A stretch of DNA of 64,000 nt from Strix aluco (GCF_031877795.1 NC_133940.1:7007985-7071984), one strand, 5' to 3'; shown: positions 22,401 through 35,693, counted from the stretch's first letter. Numbers and translations: made by a program. Notes: a model not told the origin generated them from the letters alone.

Positions 22401-25400
22401 GCATCATGTTTGCTGAAAACTGCATCATCTACCCTACTTCAGTAGAGAAGCTTACTTGGGTGAGTGCACTGAATGTAAATGTCTCTGGGCTTTTGGGTTT
22501 AAATCAGCCATTAGCACTGCCTTTTATTTTATCCGATTAACATTTATGCACTCAGTAAGGGAATACTTTCTTAGCCTAGCAATAGGGGTTTGTATTTTCC
22601 TCTTTACATCCTCAAGTACAGACAATAACCCCCTAATGAGAGTTGAGGGGGTTTTTTCATTTGATACGTTCTGAGGGAAGAGATTTCAGTGGGAAAAAGT
22701 GATTGGTGATGGGTAATTGTCGTTTCTTTCTTGAAATTTTGCTGGAAGTCTAGAAAGGCAAATAAGCATTAAAGGCTGCCACATTCCTCAAACAGCAGTT
22801 TATCTCCTGTACTAAGGGAGAGAACAGCTACCACACACAAATGAAGATCACAATGCTATTTTAACTATAAATTTACGCAAGCTATGTCCTTTAGCTTAAG
22901 CTGTATGCTGCAATGAGTCAGCTAATAAAGAATAAGGTTTACAGGAAGTTAATGAACCAGAGAATGTAGCAGGACCTAATTCAGTTTGATGAACTAACAT
23001 GCTACATTCAATGTGAAATATGGACTATCTTGGGAACACAGCTGGCTACTTTGTGGACCAGGGTCTTGAACCAGAGCCTAACTAATAGTAAGGATCCTCT
23101 TCTTGTAGAAGTAGTCACTGGAATTACTTCATGTTCTCCCAGGTGTCTGCCAGGCTCTAGTGCTCTTGGTTATACCCACCTCAAGAGTTTTAGAAGGAAG
23201 GAGAACAGGACAGCCCTGCTCCCTGCCACAAGCTCTCTTTTTAACTCCTGATAAAGCGTTCTGGGCAGCTGCTATGAAACATGGGTAATTGTCACTGTGT
23301 CTCAGTGCCATGCTTGCTAGATCAGGTTAAAACCATCTCTTTCATGGGAATATACTCAGATATGTTGTGGGGAACATACAGCAGATCAGACAAACAAGGA
23401 AGATATATCAGATTTTTTAAAAAAACAAAACCCTACTCAGTTGTATCACTGATAAAGAAGCATAAGATTACAGTTGTCATAAACTTTCTAATCCTCAGGA
23501 AGATTACTGGAAAGTTCTCCTCTAGAGTTGCTTATGTGGCAATATCAATAACAAAACAAAAATAAAGCTTCATTTCTCCCTGAAGTTCTTGTAAGTTAAA
23601 ACTATAGCTCTAGCTACCCATATCTGATGAATAGAGAATGCAGCAGTATTCTCAAATTTCTTAGGTTTTATAGAGACAATGATTCACCCTTAGAGTCACT
23701 GGTAGTTGTGTGCTAATTGAAGATAAATCTGAGATTCTGTGAAAAAATGAAGAAGCAAACAGTCTCGAGCACCTTTTAAAATAGAGATTTCCCCCCCCCC
23801 CCCCCCTTTCCCCCCCCCCCCGAGTATTTTGTTCTCAGCAAATGCACATTTAAATGTTTGTGTTGGGGATTGCAATCTGTATACTGTTTATTTTAGGGAG
23901 AAGCCTTATAACAGTTTTTTTCTTGTAAGTAGCAGAAGTGGTAGATCAGAATATGCCTGACTTTTTATCAGAGTTTGTATATATCCACATTTTGCAAAGT
24001 GAGCCTTCTCATTTTGCTACAGGTCACACAATTTTTCCCCTTTTTTTCACCCTCATAAAGTTAGTGACACTTCTAGTAGCTCATCGCACGCTTCACAGCA
24101 CTGACAGATGCAGCCTCAGTCTAAGTGAAAGGTGGGGAGGCTTGGTCGTTACATGAATGTGGAAATGAATGTGTGTTATGTGAATGTGGCTTATGTGGTG
24201 AGTCCTTTGTCTTCTGAGGTAGTCTGAACAGTGCTAATTATCTTGATAGAAAAATATTTTCCTTTTTACCTAATGCTGTTGCTTTCTGTGTAATGGATAG
24301 AAACAATTGAAATATCCTGGTTTTCTCCTTGGATTTTCAGCTGAGGAGAAAATAAACATCCAGGCACTGTTCTGTGACAATGGCTCTATGGGGAAAAAGA
24401 GATAAATGCTCTTTTTTTTTCCCATTCTGCAAAAGATCCCCAAGTAATTTGTCCAGGTCATTTTATACAGTCAGCATAGCTCCCTGACACATGTGTCCCT
24501 TTTCCCCTAGAGCAGGGAACACAATAACTCATTACTACTGTAGGAGTCTACCTCAGTGATTTAGTCTCTGACTCCCTGATTAATTCACACGGCTTCCTCA
24601 AAAACCCTTAATAAAGTGACAGAGTTCTGGCTCGGCAGGTTCACACTAGCAGAATAATCCTGTGGCCTTCTGCAGCACGCAGGCTGCTGGAAAAGCTTCT
24701 GGGTCTGGACAGGCTGTTTGAAAAGTGACTTGGCTGCAAGACAAAGCCATGCTGGCTGAACCTCCACGCTATCTCCCAAGGAGATTGCCATGGTAGTGCA
24801 GATAGCCTATTAACAACCTTCTCTGTTTGATTCTGTCTCACTGGGCAGCAAAAATACTTGTTTAAAGGCAAACACAAAGGCTGTCAAACAGAAAGGGAAA
24901 ATAAACAGCTGAGGTCTGATAGTACATCCCAAGTCATGAATCAGTGGCCAAGTGCGTATGTGCAAATCAACCCATGGTTAAGAGCTACTTATACACAAAT
25001 GCCACCTTTTAGAAGCAACCATTTTTCCTGGTCTTCCTAATCTGCACCTTGGTTTCATCAGCCCAGAGGTCATCATGCCAATGTATCACTTCATGCACAA
25101 TCACTAGCCCATGTTGCTCTTTGCCCTTCCCTACCTTCCTCTTGATTATGTGTTTTCACCTTTTTCCTAGTTGTCAGTTGGTATCTTAGCATATATCTTT
25201 GAATTTTCTGTTCTTTATCAGCAGCCTTCTCCCTCATGGCCAATTTCTATTTCACGGTAATACGCAGAAAGTGGATATATAGGTAAAAGAGCTAATTAGG
25301 AACTTTGAACTGAGTCTCAGAAGACCCAAGTTCTGTAGTTATATTTAAAAAAATACTTTTTGTCTTCTGAATATAAATCTGAAAATATATAAATTTTCAT

Positions 25401-25472
25401 AGCATCTTGGAACAGAACAGAAAAAGTCTGTTTCCTGTAAATACAACAGAGTTATTTTTACCTGTTGTAAAA
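19421..25472. other. Non-coding with poly-C tract
   Basis: No gene or interspersed repeat family was recognised. It includes the C tract at 23791-23821, an 11-bp duplicated ATTATTACAG-type unit near 22164-22184, and unique AT-rich DNA. Frames near 23030-23565 and 24585-25040 show no motif. Confidence 0.5.
23791..23821. repeat. Poly-C tract (16 C, 3 T, 12 C)
   Basis: A run of 16 C is separated by TTT from 12 C. The minus strand is G16-AAA-G12, which can form G-quadruplexes; the plus strand could form i-motifs. Long C runs are error-prone in sequencing, so the exact length is uncertain. Confidence 0.85.
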
Positions 25473-25528
25473 AAGGCGATTGGACAAGATGACCTTCAGT
25501 GGTCCTCTCCAACCTCAATCATTCTGTA
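25473..25528 (+). mobile_element. CR1 LINE, short 3' tail
   Basis: This is a ~56-bp plus-strand fragment holding only the extreme CR1 3' end: GGACAAGATGACCTTCAGTGG, then CCTCTCCAACCTCAATCATTCTGT. The body upstream is absent, as expected of a strongly 5'-truncated insertion or an old remnant. Confidence 0.8.
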
Positions 25529-28500
25529 ACATCTATACATCTGAGCAAGGAAAGTCACTTCTAAGGATCTCTTATCTTATTACTAAAATAACCCTGACAA
25601 AATCATCTCTACTGTTTCATGCATGTTGTAATTATGTCTGAGAGAAGGCAAATTAGAAAGTTTATGTGTTTCACAAAATGAACAAACTAAGTTGTAACTG
25701 TGAGGTGGGACTGGGAATGCTATAACATCAACAGCGTTCAGCGAGCGGGGCTTGCCACTATTTATTAGTTATTTCAGAAGGATTCCTTTGACAGGCCCTA
25801 ACAGACATGGACACCCTGTGGTGCAAACTCTCAGTATTTGTTCTTACTCCTCCTTTGCAGAGAATGTGCAAAACAGAGTGGTTTGTAGTTTGGAAATATT
25901 TCCTTCTATGGTTTAACATTATGTCTCAGAATATTTTAAATAGCTGTAAATAGCAGTTAGGAACTTGAGACCCCTTTTCTTCCCATTAGATTAATAATTT
26001 CTATAATGTAAACATGGATGTGTATGGGCAGGGATCAGGTCTCCAGTCTTCTGAAAACATGTAAGAGAAAAATATTGTCTCAGACAACTTCTAGTTATAT
26101 AAAGCATAAGAAATAGACTTAGTAACACACTTGGATGTTAAGTAACAGCACAATGTTCATAATTAAAGAACACCACTGTGTTCTTTATGGAGTTTTCAGT
26201 TCAGTGGCTGATCCATAAAATTATGGGAACAATCCTTTGGAAGTGTCCCCTCCAAAAATATTTTGCTCAAAACCAAATTAAGATATTTATTTCTTCTGTT
26301 TGGGGTGGTTTTTCACTCTATTTGTAATTAAAATATTTTCATTTTCTAATTGAAACAGTTCTAAAATTGAAGATTGAAATGCTCTATTTATAACATGCTA
26401 ACGTCAAGTGATTGCAATTATCCAATGACACCCTCTCCATGGCTATTATTGCTTTAACCATAATTGTCATCAAATATTTTGTAGGCAGCTTGGTGCAGGA
26501 TATTTAACACTTTTCTAAACTGTGTCTTCTCTTCCACGTACTCATTGCAGGAAGAGTATCAGATGATAGTCACTAATATGAGGCAGCCAAAAGATTTGTC
26601 TTTTGTTCCTTCATACACTTACCCCACCATGTCACTTCTTACATTCTAACAATGTCTCTGATGATGAATAAGGAAACAACATATCTGCAATGTCAGAATA
26701 AAAATGGAAGAAAATATAAAACAATAGAGGCTTTTGTGAAAATTTAATTTGTATGATTTATACTTTAATTATAATAAAAGTAGATTAGAGAGGATGGGGG
26801 TGGCATTGGGATTGTTTTCTCTGCAGGCTTCTGCTATCTGGAGCCTACAGAGAGACAGTTTTGAGATAAAGTGGGAAGGAAAATAAAAATACAGCTAACT
26901 ATAAAAGATTATTCATGTATTCTCTTTATAGTTATCCTCAGCATTCTCCTGAGCTACGATACTGAAAAGATTTTTTTTTTGATTTAGATTTATACTGAGC
27001 TTTGCTGCCCTGAGTTGCTGTCCAGTGGTTTGGGAACACCTAAATAACCTCAGGTATATGTCTTTCTGGGATAGAACCTGTGTTTGTCTAGCTGGTTCTT
27101 TGACTCCAAAGGCTTTGGAATAGAGCATAGAATACCTTGGGTAGTGTAACAAGCTCTGCAGAACATTCATACTTCATTCATATTACATAAATTTAATTTT
27201 CTAGGACTGATATTAGGGGTGCTAGTGGCAGCAGGCAGAGGTAATTTTATGTCTCTTATATGAACAAAGAAGACAAACAGGAAATATTGTGTTCTCAGGC
27301 AGGACAAGCTATATGCTAGAGTCAGCTGGAAAACATAGTTTCTGTTTCATGTGAGTTGTTATGACCCATCATTACAATAAAATTGGAATTCCATCTTGAA
27401 ATCTTATCATTAATGAAATCTATCATACCTTGTTTACTCACTCTCCTTGTCATTTTGTGGAGCGGTAGCAGTGATTGAGCAGCTATTAATTTATCTGCTA
27501 TAATGTGTTTATTTTAGAGAAGACCATGTCAATGAAATCCACATAGCAGTTCAAGCAAAAGATGGGAAGAATTGTGAGAAAATGAGTTCCAGGGAGAATT
27601 TCACACTGCAGATTTACTTCAGCTCCCATATGACTGCTTTTGGCATGGCTGTACTTTCCATGTTGTAACATCATGTCCTTCTGCAAATAGGCTAAATAGA
27701 GTCCAGGATCCGAGAAGGTGATGGAGCCCACAAAGATTAGGACCAAGACCTTGAACTCAGCTGAAGATCTGTGAGAAGTAAGCATTAACACTCAATTTCT
27801 GCCTCCTGTACTTTCAGGTGAGATGTCATTCTTCAGTGCCTATGGATTTGTTTCAGTTGCAGGATCTAGCCTTTATCTGCATGCAGTCACACATAGATTC
27901 TATTCTCATAACAAAACTTTACTTAGTTTTTGCACCTACTTCCAAAGTATGACATTGGGCAGTATTTCTCTAGAGCTAAAGTAGGTCTGCCAGGTTTGTT
28001 CCATGACAGCTGGTGCGCTGCAATGGCTGGGTGAACGGAGGGTGAGGCAAGATGTTGTCCTGTATCATTTCTGGTCTTAGGTCCTAGTGTTATTCTGCTT
28101 TCTTGAAGTACAGATGGTGTAACTGGGAGTCTTTTCATTAATGTTTGCACCAATGCAGCAGAAGATAAAGCATCTTCTTTTCTTTACAACAGTATTTCTT
28201 GAACTGCTGTGAGCATGACCCATTTATGGGCTCCAGCCTCTTCTCATAACTCTCCTTTCCTCTCCCTCTTTCCTGCTCTAAGAAGTCCTGCAACACTTGC
28301 ACCTTTTATTCCTGGAAGCAACTCTGCTCATCTAGGGCGGAGGGATGAGAACCAGTTAAAATTACAGAGGACAGTTTTAGGAAGACAGAGCTGTGCCCAG
28401 CAAGTCTAAACTAGTGTGATTTTTGTGACTCATTTATGGCCACTAAAGGGCTGTAAGCCATAGTCTGAGAAACATTTTCTAGGAACTCAGCTCTGGTCAC

Positions 28501-30847
28501 TTACTCTAGAAACTAAGGTAAGTTATGATTGGTTAAATGCAGTATAAATAAGCTCAGACTTGGGCCCAAGTCTGAAAAATTTTTATTCAACACGTTTTTA
28601 AGCTAAAATACTTATAAATGTCACTAAAATGTTAGACTGAAATGTCACCTGTTCTTTCATTACCATCGCCATTTTGTATCACGTTGTGTTGACTTTCATA
28701 TCTCAGCAACAACGCAGATGCCATTCTCATTTGTCTCTGAGGCAAAAGAAAAAAAGAAATAGAAGCAAGACAGACAAAAGCATATTTCCTGCATAGAACA
28801 GGGTAAAGAGCCAACCAGAAGATACACATTTTTAAAATTAATGTTTACATTTGATTGGAAAAGTCTGACCTTTATTGCATGGGCATGTATTTTTCCTAAT
28901 CTGCAAGAAAGCAGAACAGTGACTGGTGATAGAAAGGTCTAATGTGTCAGAGAATTTACATATAATTTGCATATAATTTCTTTTTATATATATTTTTTTT
29001 AATTTTTCTTGATTCTATTTTGCAACCTGCAGTTCATTTCATTTCATCTTTCTGTATTCTGTCTGATGAGACAGAATTTTAGTTACTGAGTCATTTTCAG
29101 GTAATCTACTGCTTCAGCACATCAGAGACATTTCATGGAAGAAACTTGGGTATAGTTTGGGGAGATAGAAGAAAACACAAGATCTAGTTCTTCTTTCTTC
29201 GGTAGTTTAACCCTATTTCTTGCAGTAAAGTGAATTGTTTAACAATAAAGTATATGTATTCCTTTCCTCTGAGATTAGATAAGTGTTATTAGGAATTAAA
29301 ATTCATATATCAAAGTACACAATCTAATGTGTGCATATGCCCATTTTGTGTGCATACACGCACCAATACGCACATGAGTGCAAATGTGTGCTCTTTTATC
29401 AAGCAAGTTAAAGCAACATGCACCAGAAGCTCTTCCTTGGGGAAACAGAAATCAGAAACTGAAAGATAAAATTTCCGTTACTAAAAACATATTCAAACAC
29501 CCAAGTCTTTCAACTCTGTGTCTCAGCACTTTGCCCAGTTTACCTTTGAAAGATGAAGAGCTGGGCAAATTACTTCAACAGTGTCTTTGAGGTAAGAACT
29601 GCAATTCATCATAATAAGTCACAGATGACTCCTGTGCTCCCTTCAATCTATATCTATCTGTAATTTCTTTCCTTGTATTGGTATCGTAAGCTCTGCTGGG
29701 GTATGAAGTAGGTTTTGTTCTCCAGCTGAAGTATATTCCTCACAGTGGATTTCTAATTTGTGACTAGAACTGTTGTTGTGATATTATACTGCACACAGTA
29801 ACATATTTTGCAGTGATACAAGGCAAAGACATGGTTTTCCTCATTTACCCAACACTACCGAGTCACTACTAGTCTACTCCCCAAATCTATGGAAGCAAAG
29901 ACATTTCTGGAGTAGCCTTCCCTGCTCAAATGAAGATCAGAAGACAGTTGAAGACAGATAGAGAGTAGTAATACTCTGAGGGAGAGACCAAAAGCTACAC
30001 GCAGCTGAATGATCTCAAAACTTAAGGTAATGACTTAGAAAGGAAGACATCTTCCCTCAAGCTACCCATATGCAAAAGTATAAGTAAAGGAAGTTCCCAG
30101 TGGATTGTATAATTCACAGGGTAACAGAACTCCTGCAAACCCAGGAGAAAGCAATTGAATTTCGAGGATTAAATAGAAAGATATTAAAAAAAAAAAGAAC
30201 AGGCACAACCAGCTCATCAAAGTATTTATTCTGAAAGAAGGCTACAGGTCGGTATGGACATTAAATCTCAAGAGACTTGTTAATTAATTCATTCCCTTCA
30301 ATATTTTAGCCTAATTGGTTGCATATTTTTCAGGCTGTGCAGTCCACCATTATGCTCCATGGGATTCGTGTTCTGAGACTGTCTCCTTAAGAAAAGTAAA
30401 AGATGACATCTTCATGTGATCAAACACACCATGAGCAATCACTCTAAGATAGCAGCTCAGTCACATTTAATCTCCCCAAAATATTACAAAGGAGCAGTCT
30501 AACTTTGATTACTATTAAAATAAAGGGAGGGAAATGTTCTTCCTGCATTATTTTTTTTTTAGGCAGCTGAAGCAGTTTGCAGCCTTGCTCATCAGTGACC
30601 CTGAAACTGGGGAGCCTGATGCAATCAAAACTGTGCAATTGGGAATGCGTGATTAAAAAGAGGCAAAACAGCAGATGATGGCAGTGAGGATAGAAAGTGC
30701 CAATAGGGACAGCCTTAGTTCACCCTTGGGAATAACTGAACAATAAAAACATGATAGAGAAAATGGATTGCTTTTGAATTGAACAGTGAATGCCACAGAG
30801 TAGCACAGAACCATTAAAATGATTAAGGGATTGAAGCATCTGTCATA
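25529..30847. other. Non-coding, nothing recognised
   Basis: AT-rich unique sequence. A patch of alternating purine-pyrimidine TGTGCATA-like words at 29330-29390 is the only compositional feature noted. Frames such as 27498-27791 and 27923-28153 carry no recognisable domain. Confidence 0.5.
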
Positions 30848-31250
30848 GATGGAGAGTCTGAGAGAGGTGGGACTGTTCAGCGTGGAGAAGAGGAGGCTCA
30901 CGGGCATCTTCTCCACGTGTATAAATATCTGATGGAGGGAGAAAAGAAGATGGAGCTAGACTCAGACTCTTTTCATTGTTGCCCAGTGAGGGGACAAGAG
31001 GCAATGGGCAAAAACTGAAATACAGGAAATTCCATTTAAACGTAAGAAAACACTTCCTCACTGTGAGGATGCTCACACACTGGAAGAGGATGCCCGGAGA
31101 GGCTGTGGAGTCTCCATTCTTGGAGACATTCAAAATCCAACGGGGCATGTCCCTGGGCAGTCTGTCCTAGCTGCTCCTGCTCTGAGCAGGGCTTGGACTG
31201 GATGGTCTCCAGAAGAGCCTTCTCACATCAGGCCATCCTGTGATTCTCTG
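30848..31250 (+). mobile_element. CR1 LINE, ~400-bp 3' end
   Basis: This plus-strand CR1 3' region begins near GAGAGTCTGAGAGAGGTGGG and runs through the GTTCAGCGTGGAGAAGAGGAGG block, the AGGAAATTCCATTTAAACGTAAGAAAACA block, the CACTGTGAGGATGCTC and GGCTGTGGAGTCTCC blocks, GACTGGATGGTCTCCAGA, and ends CATCCTGTGATTCTCTG. It belongs to a different CR1 subfamily from the 33.6-kb copy: this one has the long TTCCATTTAAAC...CACTGTGAGG-type region. No coding sequence is retained. Confidence 0.9.
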
Positions 31251-32145
31251 AGCTAACTCATTTACTTAAAATCAATTAGTTTTGCAGCACTGTTTGGTCA
31301 ATGATGTAAGTTGGTCAATTTTCCTACAGCTACAATTGCATGAGTTGCCTCATAAGCAGGGAAATGACCCATAAAACCTTATAAATACCACAGAAGTTTT
31401 TTCTGATCCATCCTTTAGGAACATCACTGTGGCAAAGCTATCAAAAGATTGACAAAAGTAAGGTAGGTTTTGTTTACTTCCAGGTGATGCTTTCTTGAAG
31501 TTGTAGCTAAGCCTGCTTCTGACCCCTTTTTATTTTTGCCCAATTTAAAATTCAATTATTTTCTAATAAAAATGTATTTTTCATTTAAAAAAAAAATAGG
31601 TTTTGAAAACTTAATTTTCCTTTGAGAATATTTTTGGGATATCATTTTTAGCCTTAGTGTGTTTTTCTGCTTTCTGCATTGTACTTACCAACTTTCTCTC
31701 ATCTTACGGGATAAAGTCTGAAACTAACATTCTTTGGTATATATTCATCCAATGTCTAGTGTGAAGTGCCTAGCACCCCTACCTGCTTTCAGAGAGAAAA
31801 TTAATAGTCATAGTAGTGATAAAGCTGATGCTTAAAAGGTAAGTTTTCCAAAATATCAACATTTATTTACCAGAGTTTTCATAAATAAGTAGTTTTACCT
31901 GCGCTATCTGCTGTCTTGTTTTATATCCTTGTGTGTTTAATGCTGGTTCTATTGCATATAAACCTAAGTAATAATTTTCAAAGTCTTATTAAGACAAGAT
32001 ATAAAATTTTATTTGTGGAGGACCTTAGAAATAGCAGCAAGCCTTCATTCTTCTAATTCATGGGAGAGAGGAAACAGCTCCTATTTTTCCTACAGTTCCC
32101 AGTCTGGGAGGAGGAATCAGCCTTTTCAGAAGCTTTCCTTTGTTA

Positions 32146-32161
32146 TTTTTTTTTTTTTTTT
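32146..32161. repeat. Poly-T tract (16 T)
   Basis: This is an uninterrupted run of 16 T with no recognised element on either side. Confidence 0.85.
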
Positions 32162-32437
32162 GCTAGCCTTCCGTCCATGTACTTCCCTGATTTTCCTGCA
32201 ACATTTCTCCTTCTCCTTGTTATTACGTGAATATAACCTGCCTTCAGGGCAATGGGAGGTCACCTTACCCTTACTCTCTTAGAAAATTCTGTATGAACTG
32301 GCTGAAGACAAAAATGGGGTAGAGCCAACCACTTTTTATCATAGTCCTTGCAAGTGTGTGTCACTAATTGTCACTCACAGGCATACAGACACAACAGGAA
32401 AGTGGGAGAATGTGAAGCAAAGACTGTGAGCTTGGAT

Positions 32438-32455
32438 TACTGTAATATTACAGTA
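32438..32455. repeat. 18-bp perfect palindrome
   Basis: TACTGTAATATTACAGTA equals its own reverse complement. No function is assigned; chance is plausible in AT-rich DNA of this length. Confidence 0.6.
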
Positions 32456-33656
32456 CAATCAGTACATGCACATTACTTCCACAGAGTAAAAAGTATACCT
32501 TATCTTTACTGCTACCTGAGAGGATGGGTGGGTAGGAAAAAGGAAACAAAAGGAAAGGGTAAGAAAAGTACAGTTAACATGTAGTTAATACATGAAGTAG
32601 ATTGTATAAAAGGGATGGAGATGTAAAAAACATATTTAACAATCAGAGTGCTTAAGTTTTGCTTAATAAACTGTCCTTATTTTAAAAGTACTTTTTTGCT
32701 GGATTCAGCGTTGTCTGCCCTTGCTTCCAGGGATCTGCAATAATATATTCAGAAACACCAATAGCACATGCTAAAATATATACTAAAAACTAGCAATTTG
32801 ACATTTATATAGCTTATTTGACTGCTACAGATGTCCATGAAATCACAGAAACCCGGGGTGAAATTCAACATTATTGATCAGCCCTCTTTAGGTCCTTTTT
32901 TAACTTGACTGGCTGATAAATTTGTTAGTTTCCCTGGAGATGGATGAATTTTGCTCGTAATAATTAAAAATCAGCAAGGCTACGAAATTTCCACGTGTAC
33001 TTTGCCAATGCAAGGCAAGCATTACAGTGACATTATCTTCAGGCTTTTCAACCTTCTTAGCAGAATCTAATAAGGATACCTGATCAATTGTACTCTACTA
33101 CATATCTATGAAAGCAGCAACATTCTCATCAATTTGATAGAGTACTAAATTATATCACCTGTTATCTGAGGCATCCTGGGTACCACAGAAAATTAAATAC
33201 TGTGTTTGTATGTGAATCAATACTTAAAACATCACTGTCATTGTCATTAAGTGCTAACTAACATGAATTAGAAAACTGATGGCCAAAGGTAGCTGAGCAC
33301 TTGAGGTTAGGACAGGTGCTATCTGTTCTACCTCTGAAATGTACAGCACACTTAAATCAGACTTAAAGTTTCCTTAAGGGACAGCAGAGAAGAGCTCATT
33401 AGCATGAACTGTCCATTTCCAACAGGCTTTCTGCAGCAAGCATCCATGGCTGTGAATATCAATATCATCCAAGCGCGCTTTCATTTGTATTACGCAGTTA
33501 GGTATCAGAGTGAGCTCTGCAGAGTACCACGAATCACTTCTGATGGAATGAGCTCTAGGAACATGAAGAGCTGTATGTTTGTGAGAAGAAGCAGGAGCCT
33601 AGATATTTTCTACTACTTTTATAGTAGTAGGGAGGGCAGGGACAGGTGATGTTATA

Positions 33657-34169
33657 GTGAGAGTCTGTTACAGGCCACCCGACCAGGAAGACAGAGTGGA
33701 TGAGGCCTTCTATAGACAGATAGGAACAGCCTCACGTTCACAAGTCCTGGTCCTCATGGGGAACTTCAACCATCCCGATATCTGTTGGAAGGACAACACA
33801 GCAGGGCATAAGCAATCCAGGAAGTTCCTGAAAGGCATTGATGATAATTTCCTTCTCCAAATGACAGAGGAGCCAACAAGGAGAGGTGCTATGCTGGACC
33901 TTGTTCTCACCAACAAGAAGGGGCTGGTGGGGAGTGTGAAGCTCAAGGGCAGCCTTGGCTGCAGTGACCATGAAATGGTGGAGTTCAAGATCCTTAGGGC
34001 AGCGAGGAGGCTGCACAGCAAGCTCACTACCCTGGACTTCAGGAGAGCAGACTTTGGCCTCTTCAGGGATCTGCTTGGCAGAGTAGCATGGGATAAGGCC
34101 CTGGAGGGAAGAGGGGCCCAAGAACGCTGGTTAACATTCAAGGATCACCTCCTCCAAGCACAGGAATGA
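33657..34169 (+). pseudogene. CR1 ORF2 endonuclease domain, partial
   Basis: A 170-codon block matches the C-terminal part of the apurinic-like endonuclease of CR1 ORF2. It opens at VCYRPPDQED, has a GNFNHPDICW segment and ends after CSDHEMVEFK and a conserved WLTFKDHLLQAQE stretch. In this family the GNFN segment is normally GDFN, whose Asp is a catalytic metal ligand; here codon 33762-33764 is AAC (Asn), so a key residue is lost. The SDH motif near 33964 remains. The N-terminal half of the domain is missing by 5' truncation, and the frame stops with TGA at 34167. Confidence 0.88.
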
Positions 34170-34648
34170 TGCATCCCAACAAAGTCAGGCAAAAACTCCG
34201 AGAGGCCTGCATGGATGAACAAGGAGATACTGGACAAACTCAGCCACAAAAAGAAAGCCTACAGAGGGTGGAAGCAAGGACAGGCAGCCTGGGAGGAATA
34301 CAGAGAAACTGTCTGAGCAGCCAGGGATCAGGTTAGGAAGAACAACGCCCTGTTAGAATTAGAACTGGCCAGGGACATCAAGGGGAACAAGAAAAGCTTC
34401 TATAGGTACATTGGTGATAAAAGGAAGACTAGGGAAAATGTGAACCCTCTTTGGAAGGAAACGGGAGACCTGGTTACCTGGGACATGGAGAAGGCTGAGG
34501 TACTCAGTGACTTTTTTGCCTCAGTCTTCACTGGAAAGGGCTCCAGCCACACCACCAAGACACAGAAGGCAGAGGCGGGGACTGGGACAATGAAGAACTG
34601 CCCACTGTAGGAGAAGATCAGGTTTCAGACCATCTAAGGAACCTGAAG
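34170..34648 (+). pseudogene. CR1 ORF2 linker between endonuclease and reverse transcriptase, broken
   Basis: This holds the connector of CR1 ORF2 in shifting frames, with a stop after ETV near 34314. It contains recognisable pieces such as [14 protein letters not shown] and [14 protein letters not shown], characteristic of the region preceding CR1 reverse transcriptase. It has several in-frame stops near 34607-34640. Confidence 0.75.
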
Positions 34649-35693
34649 ATGAACAAGTCCATGGGACCTGATGATATATATCTGCAGGTCCTGAGGGAAC
34701 TGCTGGCTGAAGTGGCTCAGCCACTATCCATCATATTTGAGAAGTCGTGGCAGTCTGGTGAAGTTCCCACTGATTGGAAAAGGAGAAACATAACTCGCAT
34801 TTTTAAAAAGGGAAAGAAAGAGGACCTGGGAAACTACAGGCTAGTCAGTCTCACCTCTGTGTCCAACAAGATCATGAAGCATCTCATCCTAGATACTATG
34901 CTAGGACACATGGAAAATAAGGAGGTGACTGCTGACAGTCAACATGGCTTCACTAAGGGCAAATCATGCCTGAAGAATATGGTGGCCTTATGCAATTGGG
35001 TTACAGCATTGGTGGATAAGGGAAGAGCAACTGGCATCATCTACCTGGACCTGTACAAAGCTTTTGACACTGTCCCTCACAACATCCTTTGCTCTAAATT
35101 GGAGAGACATGGGTTTGATGGATGGCCAGTAAGTGGATAAGGAATTGTCTGGATGCTCACACTCAAAGAGTTGCAGTCAACAGCTCAGTGTCCAAGTGGC
35201 GAGCAGTGATGAGTGGCATCCTCAGGGGTCGGGGTTGGGACCAGCACCACCATTTTAACATCTTTGTTGGTGACACGGACAGTGGGATCAAGCACGCCCT
35301 CACCAAGTTTGCTGACGACACCAAGCTGTTGGGTGCAGTCAACATGCTGGAGGGAAGGGATGTGCCATCCAGAGGGACCTGGACAGGCTGGACAGGTGGG
35401 TCCATGCGAACTTCATGAAGTTCAACAAGGTCCTGCACATGGGTCAAGGCAATCCCATTCACAAATACAGGCTGGGCGAGGAGTGGATTGAGAGCAGCCC
35501 TGCGGAGAAGAACTTGGGGGTGTTGGTGGATGAAAAACTGAATATGAGCCAGCAATATCCAATTGCAGCTCAGAAAACCAACTGTGTCCTGGGCTGCATC
35601 AAGAGAAGTGTGCCCAGCAGGTCAAGGGAGGGGATTCTCCCCCTCTACTCCATGTTGGTGAGACCCCACCTGCAGTGCTGTGTCCAGCTCTGA
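34649..35693 (+). pseudogene. CR1 ORF2 reverse transcriptase, frameshifted
   Basis: Three consecutive blocks in different frames make up the RT: 34649-35140, 35122-35418 and 35415-35693. The first has [17 protein letters not shown], then [13 protein letters not shown] and [13 protein letters not shown], where the Asp at 35048-35050 lies at the first catalytic position. The second has [10 protein letters not shown]; the FADD at 35308-35319 is the catalytic Asp pair of box C, intact. The third ends at [12 protein letters not shown], stopping at a TGA (35691) where family members usually continue a little further. The frameshifts at ~35125 and ~35416 make it non-functional. Confidence 0.92.

Larger units (their letters stand above)
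31251..33639. other. Non-coding with T tract and 18-bp palindrome
   Basis: No gene was recognised. It contains a 16-base T run at 32146-32161, a perfect palindrome at 32438-32455, and a 7-bp inverted repeat (CTACTAC/GTAGTAG, 33610-33630) just before the CR1 junction. Confidence 0.5.

Noticed and set aside
22627..22653. 8-bp stem (AACCCCCT/AGGGGGTT) followed by T residues, like an intrinsic bacterial terminator
   Set aside because: The window is vertebrate nuclear DNA with no bacterial genes; the structure is a chance hairpin.
29330..29395. Alternating purine-pyrimidine patch as possible Z-DNA
   Set aside because: The alternation is broken too often to be convincing.
33610..33630. 7-bp inverted repeat CTACTAC/GTAGTAG just before the CR1 junction
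   Set aside because: It is short and AT-rich, with no matching feature at the other CR1 end; no evidence that it guided insertion.
33710..34141. Long minus-strand frames opposite the CR1 ORF2 (also 35163-35555 and 35599-35907)
   Set aside because: They are antisense shadows of the CR1 coding sequence, with no independent features.
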